This document shows, one piece after another, positions 8,684 to 19,775 of a stretch of DNA of 64,000 bases (position 1 is its first letter; every line of letters begins with the position of its first letter). The DNA comes from Wolinella succinogenes DSM 1740 (GTDB lineage Bacteria > Campylobacterota > Campylobacteria > Campylobacterales > Helicobacteraceae). The notes under the pieces are model-generated. The model was not told the origin of the DNA, searched no databases, and saw only the letters and a program-made list of their open reading frames with translations. Location: assembly GCF_000196135.1 (NCBI RefSeq), contig NC_005090.1, forward strand, positions 1,250,001 to 1,314,000, written 5' to 3'. Made by a program: the position numbers and the translations under genes.

Positions 8684-9676
8684 TTGGATAGCTTAATCAA
8701 TGAGATCAAGAGCGCTCAAAGCTCTGCTGAATTAGAGGAACTCCGTATCAAGGCGCTGGGCAAGAAAGGAATCTTGACGGCTCAGTTTGCCCTCCTTAAG
8801 AATCTCGACGAAGAAGAGAAGAAGGAGAAGGCCAAAGAACTCAATCAACTCAAAGGGGAGTTTGAGCGAGAGTGGACGCTCAAAAAAGAGATCATCGCCA
8901 CCGAGGAGCTGCACAAAAAGCTTCTTGAAGAGAAGGTTGATATGACTCTTTTTGCCCCCTCCAAAGGAGTTGGTTCCGCCCACCCTGTCATGATCACCAT
9001 GGAGAGAATTGTTGACTATTTTGTCTCTCTCAACTTTGCCATCAAAAGCGGTCCTCTCATCGAGGATGATTTTCACAATTTTGAAGCTCTCAACCTACCA
9101 AAATATCATCCTGCAAGGGATATGCAAGACACCTTTTATTTTAAAGACGGGATGCTTCTTAGAACCCACACCTCACCCGTGCAGATTCGCACTATGGAGA
9201 AAGAGACTCCCCCCATTCGCATGATCTGCCCTGGAGCCGTCTTTAGGAGAGACTATGACCTCACCCACACCCCAATGTTCCACCAAGTGGAGGGGCTCGT
9301 GGTCGAAGAAGAGGGGAAGGTCTCCTTTGCCAACCTCAAGTACATCTTGGAAGATTTCCTCCGCTTTATGTTTGGCGAGGTGCAGGTGCGCTTTAGAACA
9401 AGCTTCTTTCCCTTCACAGAGCCAAGTGCTGAGGTGGATATCAGCTGCATCTTCTGCCATGGCGAAGGGTGTCGCGTCTGTTCTCACACAGGCTGGCTTG
9501 AGGTGCTTGGATGCGGCTTGGTGGATGAAAATGTCTTCAAAGCCGTAGGTTACAAAAATGTAAGCGGATACGCCTTTGGTCTGGGCGTGGAGCGTTTTGC
9601 CATGCTCATTCACGCCGTCTCAGACCTTCGCGCTTTTTTTGAGAGCGACTTAAGAGTATTGGAGCAGTTTCGATGA
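8684..9676 (+). CDS. pheS: phenylalanine--tRNA ligase alpha subunit
   Basis: This is a 330-residue class II aminoacyl-tRNA synthetase catalytic subunit. An N-terminal coiled coil (about residues 1-85) is followed by the catalytic core with [14 protein letters not shown] (motif 2 region), FHQVEGLVV and the C-terminal [10 protein letters not shown] (motif 3). TTG at 8684 is preferred because it gives MDSLINEI, the usual PheS opening, with AGGA nine bases upstream. The TTG at 8657 would add nine residues. The stop overlaps the pheT start by four bases. With pheT it forms the alpha2beta2 enzyme. Confidence 0.96.
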   Translation: MDSLINEIKSAQSSAELEELRIKALGKKGILTAQFALLKNLDEEEKKEKAKELNQLKGEFEREWTLKKEIIATEELHKKLLEEKVDMTLFAPSKGVGSAHPVMITMERIVDYFVSLNFAIKSGPLIEDDFHNFEALNLPKYHPARDMQDTFYFKDGMLLRTHTSPVQIRTMEKETPPIRMICPGAVFRRDYDLTHTPMFHQVEGLVVEEEGKVSFANLKYILEDFLRFMFGEVQVRFRTSFFPFTEPSAEVDISCIFCHGEGCRVCSHTGWLEVLGCGLVDENVFKAVGYKNVSGYAFGLGVERFAMLIHAVSDLRAFFESDLRVLEQFR

Positions 9677-12033
9677 TTTTCACCAAATCCCTTATCAACC
9701 CCTTTGTTCATCTCTCAGCCATCCCCACCCAAAGAATCTACAAGACCTTAAACGATATCGGGCTTGAGGTCGATTCTTTCCACTCACTCCGCGCTCCCGA
9801 TAGGGTGGTTGTTGGAAAAGTGCTCGAGTGCGAAAAGCATCCCGATGCTGACAAGCTCAATGTCTGCCAAGTCGATATTGGCGAGGAGCGGCGCCAGATT
9901 GTCTGCGGCGCCAAAAATGTTGCCGCAGGGCAGTGGGTAGCCGTGGCTTTAGAAGGGGCTAAGATCAGCGACACTCTCACCATCAAAAAGGCAAAACTCC
10001 GAGGAATCGAGAGCCAAGGGATGATCTGCTCCTCTAGCGAGCTTGGATTTCCAAAGCTCAATGAGGGAATCATGATTCTTGATTCCTCTATTGGAGAACT
10101 CAAACTTGGCAAGCCTCTCCACGAATACCCCCTTTTTAGCGATGATATTTTTGAGATCGATATCACCCCCAACCGAGGTGACTGTCTAAGCCTCTATGGA
10201 GTCGCTAGAGAGCTCGCGGCGGCGTATGATCTTGATTTTAGCGAGTACCCCAAAGAGCAGGAAGAGGACAATGTCCTAGGAATCGGTCGCCTCCTCCAAG
10301 TCTCTCATGAGGGCAAGCTTGATTCCTCTCTCCTTTATAAAACCGTTCAGCTTAACGAGCTCAAGCTTCCCCTCTCTATCGCTCTCACCCTGGCCTACAA
10401 CGACCTCCTTGGCGAAAGCGTGTTGCAAAACTTCATCCAATACGCCACGCTAGTAAGCGGGGTTTCCATCAAGGCTTATCGCCATGATGCCTGCCTCCCT
10501 GCCTCCACCTCTGACGAGAAGCCCCTCAAGGCTTCCATCATGATCAAAAAAGATGAAAACGGACTAGAATCGGTCTACGCAGGAGAGAAGAAACTCTCAA
10601 CCATTGGCGTCTCACAAAACAGAGAGACCATGCCCCTTGATGCGCCTGAGGTGGTAATTTTGGAAGCAAGCTACACCCCTCCTGCGATCATCTCTGAGGG
10701 GGTCGCCCGCTCTAAAGTCGAGAAAGAGACGCGATTCTTCTATCGAGCCTCCAGAGGAAGCAACCCCCATCTTCCTTCAGGAATCACGCTTCTTTGTTCC
10801 GCGCTTCACAAAATGGGTGGAGCCCTCATTTATTCAGGCACCCATGAGATCACCCAAAACTATAAGCCTGCCACCATTACGGTCGATCTCCACTCACTCT
10901 CCGCCTTCATCGGCCAAGAGGTGCCCAAAACCAAAGTGGTCTCCTTGCTTAAAAGCCTTAAATTTGAAGTCGATTTGGCTTCAGATGACTCCTTTTTGGC
11001 GATTCGCCCCCCTCTTTTTAGGCATGACATTCATAACAAACAAGATATTGCCGAGGAGATTGTACGGCTTTTGGGAATTGACACGATTCTTGCCAAGCCC
11101 CTTTATTTCGCCGAAAAACGACGCACCGATGAGGAGTATATCCTCTACAAACACCACCGTTCTCTTGCGAAACGCGCCATGGTAGCGGGGTTCAATGAAA
11201 CGATTCACTTTGTTTTTAATCAAAAAAGCCGCCTTAAAGAGTGGGGCTACACGACGATAGATGAGAGCGTGGATCTGCTCAATCCTATTACGAGCGAGCT
11301 AGACACTCTACGCCCCACCCTTTTGCTCTCGCTGCTCGATTCGGTGGTTCGCAACAAGAATTTAGGCTACTCTCAAATCGCCCTCTTTGAGATGGGCTCA
11401 ACCTACACCGCCGCACGTCAAGAGCGTTTTAGTTTAGCGTTTGTGGCTAGCGGACTTAAAAAAGAGGCGATCTATCCCTATCCCAAGGGAGAAAAGTGGA
11501 GTCTCTTTGGTTTTGCCGAAGAGATTGCTTCGGTGATTGGAGAGTTTTCCCTAGAGCAGCGCGCCCCTCAAAGCGAAAAACTCTTTCATCCCGCCCAGTG
11601 CGCCTACATCATCCAAAAAGGGGAGCGAATCGGGACGATCGCCAAACTCCATCCCCTCGCCCAAGAGGCGTTTGACCTAGAGGAGACCTTTGTGGCCGAG
11701 ATCGATCTTGAAGCTCTAAAGCCAAGCCTGATCCAAGCCCAAAGCTTCTCCAAGTTCCCCAAATTGCAGCGAGACCTCACGGTGCTCATTGGCAAGAATC
11801 ACCCCTTTAGCGCTCTACGCCAAGAGATCAAAAAGCTGGGAATCATCGAGATCAAGGAGCTATTCCCGCTAGATATCTACACCGATGAAAAGATTGATGA
11901 GGAGCAAATCAGTCTCACGATTCGCCTGCTTATCCAATCTGATTCCAAGACGCTTGAAGAGGAGGAGATTGTCTCCATCACGCAGAAAGTTTTGGATCTT
12001 TTAAACCACCGCTTTGGAGCTAAACTCCGATGA
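9673..12033 (+). CDS. pheT: phenylalanine--tRNA ligase beta subunit
   Basis: This 786-residue protein has the normal PheT architecture. The tRNA-binding OB domain lies at about residues 42-150 ([20 protein letters not shown]), and the B5 domain contains [20 protein letters not shown] near residue 455. A catalytic-core-like region follows, and a C-terminal ferredoxin-like anticodon-binding domain ([12 protein letters not shown]) completes it. It starts with ATG inside the pheS stop (ATGA) and its own stop overlaps the aroA start in the same way, implying coupled translation. Confidence 0.96.
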   Translation: MIFTKSLINPFVHLSAIPTQRIYKTLNDIGLEVDSFHSLRAPDRVVVGKVLECEKHPDADKLNVCQVDIGEERRQIVCGAKNVAAGQWVAVALEGAKISDTLTIKKAKLRGIESQGMICSSSELGFPKLNEGIMILDSSIGELKLGKPLHEYPLFSDDIFEIDITPNRGDCLSLYGVARELAAAYDLDFSEYPKEQEEDNVLGIGRLLQVSHEGKLDSSLLYKTVQLNELKLPLSIALTLAYNDLLGESVLQNFIQYATLVSGVSIKAYRHDACLPASTSDEKPLKASIMIKKDENGLESVYAGEKKLSTIGVSQNRETMPLDAPEVVILEASYTPPAIISEGVARSKVEKETRFFYRASRGSNPHLPSGITLLCSALHKMGGALIYSGTHEITQNYKPATITVDLHSLSAFIGQEVPKTKVVSLLKSLKFEVDLASDDSFLAIRPPLFRHDIHNKQDIAEEIVRLLGIDTILAKPLYFAEKRRTDEEYILYKHHRSLAKRAMVAGFNETIHFVFNQKSRLKEWGYTTIDESVDLLNPITSELDTLRPTLLLSLLDSVVRNKNLGYSQIALFEMGSTYTAARQERFSLAFVASGLKKEAIYPYPKGEKWSLFGFAEEIASVIGEFSLEQRAPQSEKLFHPAQCAYIIQKGERIGTIAKLHPLAQEAFDLEETFVAEIDLEALKPSLIQAQSFSKFPKLQRDLTVLIGKNHPFSALRQEIKKLGIIEIKELFPLDIYTDEKIDEEQISLTIRLLIQSDSKTLEEEEIVSITQKVLDLLNHRFGAKLR

Positions 12034-13343
12034 GAATCACCCAAGTCACTCCCCTTAAAGAGGGTTTTGAGATAGAGATTCCCAACATCGCCTCCGATAA
12101 GTCGATCTCCCATCGAAGCGCGATCTTCTCCCTTCTCTCCTCTAGTCCCGCTCGCATTCACCGCTATTTGCAAGGTGAAGACACGCTCCATACGCTCCAA
12201 ATCGCTCAGCAGCTTGGACTCGAAGTGACAAAAGAGGGAGAGGGGATGGTCTTCACCCCGCCTCCTTCAGGAATCAAAGAACCCTTTGATGTGCTTGATT
12301 GCGGGAATGCTGGGACGGCGATACGCCTATATGTGGGATTGCTTGCCGCCTCCAAGGGCTATTTTGTTCTCAACGGAGACGCCTATTTGAGGCGACGCCC
12401 CATGAATCGTGTCGTCAAACCCCTTCAAAGCGTGGGGGCTCAGATTTTTGGACGAGATGAGGGAAATCTCGCTCCATTAACGATTCTTGGGCGTCCTTTG
12501 GCGGCTTTTGATTATCAAAGCCCCATCGCCTCAGCGCAGGTCAAAAGCGCCATGATTCTTGCCGCTTTGCAGGGCGAAGAGGCCTCTTTTTTTAGTGAAC
12601 CCGAGAGAAGCCGAGATCACACTGAAAGAATGTTGCGCGGCATGGGGGCAAGAATTGATGAAGACCAAGAAGGCAGACTGACTCTTTTTCCTCTTCTTGG
12701 AAAACGCCTTGACCCTTTAGAAATGACAATCCCTGCCGATCCCTCTAGTGCCTTTTTCTTTGCAGTCGCCGCTGCGATTATCCCTGGTGCTAGGGTGAAA
12801 CTCCAAAATGTCCTCCTCAATCCCACCCGTATCGAGGCTTTCAAGGTTCTAGAATCAATGGGAGCTCGCCTCCACTACTCCATCACCTCTGAAACCTACG
12901 AAACTATCGGCGATATTGAGGTTTCCCACCACACCCTCCAAGGGATCACCGTGAGCGAAAGAATCTCTTGGCTTATCGACGAGCTCCCTGCTCTAGCCAT
13001 CGCCATGGCACTCGCCCAAGGCAAAAGTCGCGTCCAAAACGCTAAAGAGCTTCGCGTCAAAGAGAGCGATCGTATCAGCGTCGTAGTGAACAATCTTCGT
13101 CTCCTTGGAGTTGAAGTGGAGGAGTTTGAAGATGGCTATGAGATCACGGGCGGAACGCTTCAAGGCGGAGTCACTATCGATAGCCATGGAGACCATCGAA
13201 TCGCTATGAGTTTTGCTCTAGCGGGTTTGGTAGTGCCTCTAACCATTAACGATTCGGCTTGCATTGATGTCTCCTTCCCCAACTTCCTTGAAATCCTCTC
13301 CTCCATCGCAAAGGTAATCCATGAAAGTCAAACTAGCCGATAA
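12030..13343 (+). CDS. aroA: 3-phosphoshikimate 1-carboxyvinyltransferase (EPSP synthase)
   Basis: This 437-residue enzyme joins shikimate-3-phosphate and phosphoenolpyruvate, the sixth step toward chorismate. Active-site segments are visible: [11 protein letters not shown] near residue 20, [11 protein letters not shown] near 90, LRRRPMNRV near 125, RVKESDRIS and [11 protein letters not shown] in the C-terminal half. It overlaps pheT by four bases and runs 23 bases into ispH, so it belongs to the pheS-serA transcription unit. The sequence has the alternating two-domain layout of the family. Confidence 0.96.
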   Translation: MRITQVTPLKEGFEIEIPNIASDKSISHRSAIFSLLSSSPARIHRYLQGEDTLHTLQIAQQLGLEVTKEGEGMVFTPPPSGIKEPFDVLDCGNAGTAIRLYVGLLAASKGYFVLNGDAYLRRRPMNRVVKPLQSVGAQIFGRDEGNLAPLTILGRPLAAFDYQSPIASAQVKSAMILAALQGEEASFFSEPERSRDHTERMLRGMGARIDEDQEGRLTLFPLLGKRLDPLEMTIPADPSSAFFFAVAAAIIPGARVKLQNVLLNPTRIEAFKVLESMGARLHYSITSETYETIGDIEVSHHTLQGITVSERISWLIDELPALAIAMALAQGKSRVQNAKELRVKESDRISVVVNNLRLLGVEVEEFEDGYEITGGTLQGGVTIDSHGDHRIAMSFALAGLVVPLTINDSACIDVSFPNFLEILSSIAKVIHESQTSR

Positions 13344-14151
13344 ACATGGGTTTTGCTTTGGGGTGAAGCGGGCGATCAAACTCGCTGAATCACACCAAGG
13401 AGGAATCACTCTAGGGCCTCTTATTCACAACAAAAAAGAGATCGAACGCCTCAAAAATGATTTTGGTGTGACGGTCGAAGAGAGCGTCGAAAATCTTCCT
13501 CGAGGCTCTGAAGTGATCATCCGCACCCATGGAATTCCAAAAGACGATTTGGCCAAGCTCACTCAAAGTGCCGAGAAGATTATTGATGCCACTTGCCCTT
13601 TTGTCACCAAACCGCAAAAAATTTGTGAAATCATGAGTCAAGAGGGGTACCAAATCATCATTTTTGGTGACATCAACCACCCTGAAGTCCAAGGGGTGAT
13701 GAGCTACTCCTCCAGCGAACCCATCGTGGTGATGAGCCCCAAAGAGCTCTTTGGGGCCAAGCTCAAAGAGAAGGTGGCGTTGGTTTCTCAAACCACTAAA
13801 AAAATCGAAGATTTCTTGGGTGTAGCCAGTTTTTTGGTTCAAAGATGTGCCGAGGTGAGGATATTCAACACCATCTGCAATGCCACTTTTGACAACCAAG
13901 AGGCGGCACGCCACCTCAGTCAAGAGGTCGATATCATGATCATTGCTGGAGGAAAAAACTCCTCCAACACCAAGCAGCTCCTCTCCATCTGTTTAGAGCA
14001 CTGCCAGGATAGCTATCTCATTGAAGATGAGAGCGAACTTGATCCTCAATGGTTTACGAACAAGAAGACCTGCGGAGTGACGGCAGGCGCCTCTACACCC
14101 GAGTGGATCATTGAAAGAGTCGTGCGAACTATCGAAGGGTATAAGGGCTAA
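13321..14151 (+). CDS. ispH: 4-hydroxy-3-methylbut-2-enyl diphosphate reductase
   Basis: This 276-residue iron-sulfur enzyme makes isopentenyl and dimethylallyl diphosphate, the last MEP-pathway step. The three conserved cysteines appear in GFCFGVKRA (about Cys12), [11 protein letters not shown] (about Cys96) and [11 protein letters not shown] (about Cys190). The substrate-binding [15 protein letters not shown] block is near the C-terminus. Its ATG lies inside the end of aroA. Together with ispG in this window it gives both iron-sulfur enzymes of the pathway. Confidence 0.96.
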   Translation: MKVKLADKHGFCFGVKRAIKLAESHQGGITLGPLIHNKKEIERLKNDFGVTVEESVENLPRGSEVIIRTHGIPKDDLAKLTQSAEKIIDATCPFVTKPQKICEIMSQEGYQIIIFGDINHPEVQGVMSYSSSEPIVVMSPKELFGAKLKEKVALVSQTTKKIEDFLGVASFLVQRCAEVRIFNTICNATFDNQEAARHLSQEVDIMIIAGGKNSSNTKQLLSICLEHCQDSYLIEDESELDPQWFTNKKTCGVTAGASTPEWIIERVVRTIEGYKG

Positions 14152-14178
14152 TTTATAGCGAGCAAAGGAATGATTAAG

Positions 14179-14184
14179 TATAAT
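14179..14184 (+). promoter_or_regulatory. -10 box upstream of rpsA
   Basis: TATAAT in the 83-base gap between ispH and rpsA, about 50 bases before the rpsA start. It would allow rpsA to be transcribed more strongly than the upstream genes. Confidence 0.55.
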
Positions 14185-14234
14185 TTGCTTAAGACGCGAA
14201 AGAATCTAACAACAAATACTGACAAAGGGTTACA

Positions 14235-15896
14235 ATGGTCGAGAATCAGAAGTTTAACAACGAACACCTAGGCGAAGATGAAGACTTCGCCTCTATGCTA
14301 GAGGAGTCTTGGGAAAAGAGCGAAAACGAAACCATCACCAAAGGAACTATCGTCGCCATCAATGATGACACTGTGCTAGTGGATGTAGGCGAAAAAATTG
14401 AGGGACGCATCAACATTGCTGAGATTTTGGACGAAGAGGGCAAGCCCAAGTACAAAGCGGGTGACGAGCTCCCTATCATCATCACAGGCAATCGCAACGA
14501 GCGCCCTATGATCTCTCACCAAAAAGCGATCCGACGCGAGAAACTCAAAGAGAAGATCGCTGCGTTTGGCGAAGACTACCGAGATGTGGTTGTCGAGGGG
14601 GTGATCACCAAGAAAAATCGAGGCGGATATGTGATCGAATCAGAGGGCTTGGAGTATTTCATGCCCAAGTTCATGTCTGCCCTCAAAGAGGATGCCAAGA
14701 ATCTTGGCAAAACCATCAAAGCTTGCATCATTAACATCAAGCCCGAAGATGACACGATTGTCGTTTCTCGTAAGCGATTCTTTGAGCTAGACAACAAGGT
14801 CAAAAAAGAGGGTGCCGCCAAGCTTCTTGAGGCAACTGAACCCCTTCCTGGAGTGGTCAAAAAGATCACCAGCTTTGGAATGTTTGTCGAAGTGGATGGC
14901 GTAGAGGGCTTGGTGCACTACACCGAGATCAGCTACAAAGGTCCCGTCAACCCCTCCAAGATCTACCAAGAGGGTGATCAGGTGAGCGTGAAAGCGATCG
15001 CTTATGACGAAGAGAAAAAGCGCCTCTCCCTCTCCATCAAGGCTACCGTGGATGATCCTTGGAGAGAGATTGAGAATGAACTTGAAGTGGGCGATGCGAT
15101 CAATGTCACCGTAAGCAATGTAGAGCCCTATGGTGCATTCGTGGATCTAGGCAATGACATTGAGGGCTTCCTCCATATCTCTGAGATCTCATGGGATAAA
15201 AACATCAAGCACCCTGGAGAGTACCTCAAATCAGGCCAAGAGATTGATGTGGAAGTGATCGAGATCGACACCAAAAAACGCCGACTTCGCGTCTCCCTCA
15301 AGAAACTTCTAGAGAAGCCTTTTGAGCAATTCATGAAAACCCACAAAGAGGGCGATGTGATCAAGGGCGCTGTGGCCACTTTGACCGATTTTGGTGCCTT
15401 TATCCGAATTGGGGCTATTGATGGACTTCTCCATAACGAAGATGCCTTTTGGGAGAAGAATGGCAAATGCAAAGAGGTGATGAAAGAGGGGGACGAGGTT
15501 GAGGTTAAAATCGTCAAAATTGACAAAGATAAAGAGCGTGTCTCCTTAAGCCGAAAAAGCCTTATCGCCTCCCCTGCGGAGGATTTCGCCAAAAATCACC
15601 AAATCGATGATAGCGTGATTGGAAAAATCCGCGACATTAAAGATTTTGGCGTCTTTATCAACCTAGAAGATGGAATCGATGCCCTCATCCGAATCGAAGA
15701 CCTCGCGCCTCTCAAAAAAGAGGAGCTCAATATCGGCGACGAGATTGAAGGAGTCATCTCTTTGATCGACAAAGAGAACAACAAAATCCGAGTCTCTGTA
15801 AGACGATTGGAGCGCAAAAAAGAGAAGGAGAGCATGAAGGCCTTCAACTCCGATGACAAAATGACTCTCGGAGATATCCTTAAAGATCAAATCTAA
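14235..15896 (+). CDS. rpsA: 30S ribosomal protein S1
   Basis: This 553-residue protein is built from about six S1 OB-fold repeats. Typical repeat starts are GTIVAINDDTVLVDVGEKIE, GVVKKITSFGMFVEVDGVEG, VTVSNVEPYGAFVDLGNDIE and GAVATLTDFGAFIRI, each ending with KRLSLSIK-like or ERVSLSRK-like strands. S1 brings mRNA to the 30S subunit. AAGGG stands before the ATG. It has its own -10 box upstream and is followed after nine bases by a membrane-anchored gene and serA. Confidence 0.96.
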   Translation: MVENQKFNNEHLGEDEDFASMLEESWEKSENETITKGTIVAINDDTVLVDVGEKIEGRINIAEILDEEGKPKYKAGDELPIIITGNRNERPMISHQKAIRREKLKEKIAAFGEDYRDVVVEGVITKKNRGGYVIESEGLEYFMPKFMSALKEDAKNLGKTIKACIINIKPEDDTIVVSRKRFFELDNKVKKEGAAKLLEATEPLPGVVKKITSFGMFVEVDGVEGLVHYTEISYKGPVNPSKIYQEGDQVSVKAIAYDEEKKRLSLSIKATVDDPWREIENELEVGDAINVTVSNVEPYGAFVDLGNDIEGFLHISEISWDKNIKHPGEYLKSGQEIDVEVIEIDTKKRRLRVSLKKLLEKPFEQFMKTHKEGDVIKGAVATLTDFGAFIRIGAIDGLLHNEDAFWEKNGKCKEVMKEGDEVEVKIVKIDKDKERVSLSRKSLIASPAEDFAKNHQIDDSVIGKIRDIKDFGVFINLEDGIDALIRIEDLAPLKKEELNIGDEIEGVISLIDKENNKIRVSVRRLERKKEKESMKAFNSDDKMTLGDILKDQI

Positions 15897-15905
15897 CGAT
15901 CTTCT

Positions 15906-16385
15906 ATGCAGCATCGACCCCTCATCATCGCTTTGACCCTCTCGACCTTGGGTGTGGCGGGGGCGATGGCATTTGTCTATTTTCAAACCTTGAGCGATAC
16001 CGCCAAGCTCTCCTTTGAAAGCCCCATGGAGGCAGAAGCCCCCAAGAGAGAGGGGCGATTCTCTCCTCTCTCTTGGACAAGCAAATTTTCAGGAAAAGAG
16101 ACACCTGCCTATCTCTACCCTGCCCCTGAACTCCATGTCAAGCTTGACTTCCCCAAGGATTCTCTTGCCGCCCTCAAAACCTTTCGCGTGGTGGTGGGCG
16201 AGCTGGATCCTTATCGATTCTTCTGTCTTAATCAAGTGCTTTTGGCTCATGGAATCGATTACGCCTACTACAAGGCTGGAGGCGATATTCGCCTCATCGT
16301 CACCACCAAAGACGAAGCCTACCTGCGAAGCGTTCTCAAAGAGCTTCAACGGTACGAAATCACTTACGAACTTCATCAATCTTAA
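15906..16385 (+). CDS. membrane-anchored protein of unknown function
   Basis: This 159-residue protein has one N-terminal hydrophobic helix (about residues 6-27, LIIALTLSTLGVAGAMAFVY) and a soluble, probably periplasmic remainder. The C-terminal part (about 80-157) has alternating strands and helices ending in LKELQRYEITYEL, which could be a small ferredoxin-like or SPOR-like fold. I do not recognise a named family. It lies between rpsA and serA with gaps of 9 and 16 bases, so it is co-transcribed with them. Confidence 0.7.
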   Translation: MQHRPLIIALTLSTLGVAGAMAFVYFQTLSDTAKLSFESPMEAEAPKREGRFSPLSWTSKFSGKETPAYLYPAPELHVKLDFPKDSLAALKTFRVVVGELDPYRFFCLNQVLLAHGIDYAYYKAGGDIRLIVTTKDEAYLRSVLKELQRYEITYELHQS

Positions 16386-16401
16386 CAACCGAGGATAGAT
16401 C

Positions 16402-17988
16402 ATGGCTAAACATAAAATCGTTGTATGTGACCATATTCACCAAAAGGGATTAGACCTTTTAGCTAAAGAGGCTGATATTGAACTTCTCAATGCTTCTTCT
16501 GTTCCCAAAAGCGAGCTTTTGCCCCTATTGCAAGATGCTGATATCGCCATCACCCGAAGCTCCACAGATGTGGATTCTGCTTTTTTAGAGGCGACCAAAA
16601 AGATTCGAGCTGTGGTTCGAGCAGGTGTGGGCGTGGACAATGTGGATATTGATGGTTGCAGTCGTAAGGGGATTGTCGTCATGAACGTTCCCACCGCTAA
16701 TACCATTGCCGCGGTGGAGCTGACACTTGCCCATATGCTAAGCGCTTGCCGCAACTTCCCTGGGGCGAACGACCAACTCAAAAACGCTCGCCTTTGGAAG
16801 CGCGAAGATTGGTATGGAACAGAACTCAAGGATAAAAAACTAGGCGTGATCGGCTTTGGAAACATCGGAAGTCGTGTAGCGCTTAGAGCTAAAGCCTTTG
16901 AGATGAACGTCATTGCTTATGACCCTTACATCAAGCCCTCCAAAGCAACGGATCTAGGCATTGCTTACACCTCTAATTTTGATGATATTTTAGCGTGCGA
17001 CATGATCACCATCCACACCCCTAAAAACAAAGAGACCATCAACCTAATTGGCAAAGAAGAGATCGCCAAGATGAAGGATGGGGTGATTCTTATCAACTGT
17101 GCCAGAGGAAATCTCTATAACGAAGAGGCTCTTTATGAGGGGCTTCAAAGCGGCAAGATTCGATGGGCGGGGCTAGATGTATTCAATAAAGAACCCGCCA
17201 CCAACAACCCTTTACTTGACCTTCCCAATGTCTATGTCACGCCCCATATTGGCGCGAACACTCTAGAATCTCAAGAAAAGATTGCCATTCAAGCCGCTGA
17301 GGCTGCCATTGAGGCCGCGAGAGGCTCTAACTATCCCAACGCCCTCAATCTTCCTATCAAAGAGAGCGAGCTACCACTTTTTGTGAAGCCCTATCTCGAG
17401 TTGGTTCAAAAGATGGGATTCTTTGCCACTCAAGCCAACAAAGCCCCCATTCACTCCTTTAAAATCATCGCCGAGGGCGAGATTAGCCAATACATCGATT
17501 CTCTCTCCACCTTTGGACTCGTTGGCGCGCTCAATGCAAGCCTAGGAGACAAGGTCAACTATGTCAACGCTCCCTATGTCGCAACCGAGAGAGGGATTGA
17601 GCTAAAGAGCGAATCCAAAAGTGCTCAAGGGGGCTACAAAAACAAGATCACCGTGAAGCTCACCACCGAAAAAGATATTATGACGCTTAGCGGAACCGTC
17701 TTTGATGAAAACGTCCAAAGAATCGTTGAAATCAATGGCTTTGGACTAGATATTGAGCCCAAAGGACGAATGATTCTCTTTAAAAACACCGATGTTCCCG
17801 GTGTCATTGGCATGATTGGCACCACGCTAGCCAAGCATCAAATCAACATCGCTGACTTCAGACTCGGACGCAACAACCACAATCAAGCACTTGCGGTGAT
17901 TATCGTGGACGATGATGTCAAAAAAGAGGTGATCGAAGAACTTCGAGCCATCAAGGCTTGCTTGGGTATTGAGAACGTTGTTCTCTAA
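16402..17988 (+). CDS. serA: D-3-phosphoglycerate dehydrogenase
   Basis: This 528-residue enzyme performs the first step of serine synthesis. The NAD-binding motif GVIGFGNIGSRVA is near residue 148. Catalytic residues occur in INCARGNLYNEEAL (arginine), a conserved glutamate, and VTPHIGANTLESQ (histidine). A long intervening domain follows, and a C-terminal ACT domain (about residues 455-528, GVIGMIGTTLAKHQINIADF) is the usual serine-sensing module of the long SerA form. It ends the pheS-serA run; a convergent minus-strand operon begins 8 bases later. Confidence 0.96.
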   Translation: MAKHKIVVCDHIHQKGLDLLAKEADIELLNASSVPKSELLPLLQDADIAITRSSTDVDSAFLEATKKIRAVVRAGVGVDNVDIDGCSRKGIVVMNVPTANTIAAVELTLAHMLSACRNFPGANDQLKNARLWKREDWYGTELKDKKLGVIGFGNIGSRVALRAKAFEMNVIAYDPYIKPSKATDLGIAYTSNFDDILACDMITIHTPKNKETINLIGKEEIAKMKDGVILINCARGNLYNEEALYEGLQSGKIRWAGLDVFNKEPATNNPLLDLPNVYVTPHIGANTLESQEKIAIQAAEAAIEAARGSNYPNALNLPIKESELPLFVKPYLELVQKMGFFATQANKAPIHSFKIIAEGEISQYIDSLSTFGLVGALNASLGDKVNYVNAPYVATERGIELKSESKSAQGGYKNKITVKLTTEKDIMTLSGTVFDENVQRIVEINGFGLDIEPKGRMILFKNTDVPGVIGMIGTTLAKHQINIADFRLGRNNHNQALAVIIVDDDVKKEVIEELRAIKACLGIENVVL

Positions 17989-17996
17989 CCCCTCCC

Positions 17997-18203
17997 TCAC
18001 TCCTTGGAGAGGATTGCGGTGAGCTGAGCCTCAAGGCTCTCCACCCGCCGCTCCAACTCCTTTTGCTCATGACTCATTTTCGCCACGGCGGCGGTTTGAT
18101 TGAGCAACATCCACCCACACCCACTCCCTAGAATAAGTAGCACAAGCAACGCCAACAGTGAGATTTTGACCGCTTTGAGAGCGATTTTTTCGTGATTATT
18201 CAT
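17997..18203 (-). CDS. small membrane protein with coiled coil
   Basis: This 68-residue protein has one hydrophobic helix at about 12-36 (VKISLLALLVLLILGSGC) and a C-terminal coiled coil (KELERRVESLEAQL). Its ATG overlaps the stop of the metal ABC permease gene, so it is made from the same message. The function is unknown; association with the transporter is only suggested by coupling. Confidence 0.65.
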   Translation of the reverse strand: MNNHEKIALKAVKISLLALLVLLILGSGCGWMLLNQTAAVAKMSHEQKELERRVESLEAQLTAILSKE

Positions 18204-19015
18204 CGCTGGTTTCCTTTGTATAAGATTTGTCCTAGGAGCAAAAGAGAGAAAGAGAAGGCCGCCACCACGATGATCACCGCTCCACTAGTGAGATCATAAA
18301 GATAGGAGAGTACCAATCCCGCCACAATAAAAAACCAAGAGAGGAGCGAAGCGATCACCATCATCTGGTGAAGAGAAGAGGAGAGACGCTCAGCCATATA
18401 GGCGGGAATACTCAAAAGAGCAATCACAAGGATAAGCCCCACTGCCCTCATGCTGATCACCACGCCAAGCGCCATGAAAAGGAGAATCAGCGAAGAGAGC
18501 CAAGGCGTATTGATTCCTTTGAGTCTTGCAAAATCGGCGTCATAAGAGAATCCAAGAATCGCCCGATAAAAAAGAGCGATAAAACCCACCAACAGGAGAT
18601 CATAGCCAAGCGCGATATAGAGATCTTCTTTGGAAATCGCCATAATGCTTCCAAAAAGATAGCTCATGAAATCCGCACTATAGCCCGGCGTAAGATCAAT
18701 AAAGATGATTCCAAGCGCCATCCCCACTGCCCAAATCACGCCAATAATGGCATCGATTCTCTCTTTGGCATGAAGCAAGAGGTAGGCCAAGAGAAGCGCC
18801 AAGAAGAGGACAAAAAGAGAGGCACCCAGCATCACTGAGAATCCAAAAAAGACCGCGATTCCTATTCCGCCATAGGCTCCATGCGCCAGCCCGCCCGCCA
18901 AAAAGACAGTCTTGTTCGCCACACAGAGTGAGCCGATGATTCCACTGCAAATACTAATGAGAATCGAGGCCCAAAGAGCGTTTTGAATGAACTCATAACC
19001 AAGCAATTCACTCAC
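18200..19015 (-). CDS. metal ABC transporter permease (ZnuB/TroC family)
   Basis: This is a 271-residue inner-membrane protein with about eight hydrophobic segments. Early residues FIQNALWASILISICSGIIG and GLAHGAYGGIGIAVFFG are typical of ABC-3 permeases that move zinc, manganese or iron. GTG at 19015 gives MSELLGYEF and has AAGGAG five bases upstream. A second GTG two codons earlier is possible. The gene overlaps the ATPase gene by eight bases. No periplasmic metal-binding protein is encoded next to it, so the metal cannot be named. Confidence 0.88.
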   Translation of the reverse strand: MSELLGYEFIQNALWASILISICSGIIGSLCVANKTVFLAGGLAHGAYGGIGIAVFFGFSVMLGASLFVLFLALLLAYLLLHAKERIDAIIGVIWAVGMALGIIFIDLTPGYSADFMSYLFGSIMAISKEDLYIALGYDLLLVGFIALFYRAILGFSYDADFARLKGINTPWLSSLILLFMALGVVISMRAVGLILVIALLSIPAYMAERLSSSLHQMMVIASLLSWFFIVAGLVLSYLYDLTSGAVIIVVAAFSFSLLLLGQILYKGNQR

Positions 19016-19775
19016 GCTCACTCCTTCGCTTCTCCTCTTCTCTGTGTTCAAATGCCTGCAAAAATTCCACCTCGCAGAGATGCTCATCAGCAACAGGAAG
19101 GACTCGATGAATCTCTTCTAGCGTGTGCATCACCGCCTCATGATTGATATAGAGCGCCTTGCTAGCGTACCCTTTGAGCAAAGAGACGTCATGGCTAATC
19201 ACTATCACGCCCCTCTCTTGGCTTAGCTCCTTTAAAAAAGCGTAAATCTCCCTTTGTCCACGTGCATCAATGCTTGCAGTGGGTTCATCCAGCACCAAAA
19301 GCTTTGGATCGCCCGCCAAAGCCCTCGCGATTAAAACTCTTTGGCGTTGCCCTCCGCTCAAATCTCCGATTCTTCGGCGGGCAAACCCTCTCATCCCAAG
19401 GCTCTCTAGTAGCTCCATCGCCCGCTTTTGTTCCTCTTGGCTTGGGGCGTGCATCCCAAAGCCTTTGGGCTTCAGAAAACCCATCAGCACCACATCAATC
19501 GCGCGAATAGGAAAATCCTTGTTCAGCGAGGTGTCCTGAGGCACATACCCCACCCCCTCCATGCCCATTCTCTTTTTCCCCTCATGAAGCACTCTTCCCT
19601 CTTGGGGCTCCAAAAGACCCACGACAATCTTCCCAAAGGTGCTTTTCCCTCCGCCATTAGGGCCGATGATGGCGCACAGCTCGCCTTGATGAAGCTCTAG
19701 ATTCACCCCCTCAATCACCCTTTCTTTGCCATAGCCAAAGCCAATTCCCTCGCAGGAGAGCAGAGGAGGAGTCAT
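19008..19775 (-). CDS. metal ABC transporter ATP-binding protein
   Basis: This 255-residue ATPase has Walker A GPNGGGKSTFGK near residue 38, the Q-loop VGYVPQDTSLNKDFP, signature LSGGQRQRVLIARAL near 140, Walker B LLVLDEPTASID and the switch histidine in VIVISHDVSL. The VPQDTSLNKDFPI segment resembles ZnuC/MntB-type ATPases for divalent metals. It starts directly after the NlpC/P60 gene stop (TAAATG) and overlaps the permease gene. Confidence 0.92.
   Translation of the reverse strand: MTPPLLSCEGIGFGYGKERVIEGVNLELHQGELCAIIGPNGGGKSTFGKIVVGLLEPQEGRVLHEGKKRMGMEGVGYVPQDTSLNKDFPIRAIDVVLMGFLKPKGFGMHAPSQEEQKRAMELLESLGMRGFARRRIGDLSGGQRQRVLIARALAGDPKLLVLDEPTASIDARGQREIYAFLKELSQERGVIVISHDVSLLKGYASKALYINHEAVMHTLEEIHRVLPVADEHLCEVEFLQAFEHREEEKRRSERE

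Noticed and set aside
18368-18838. Long plus-strand open frame opposite the metal ABC permease
   Set aside because: It is antisense to a clearly conserved membrane protein, has charged low-complexity composition and no ribosome site, and is a frame shadow.
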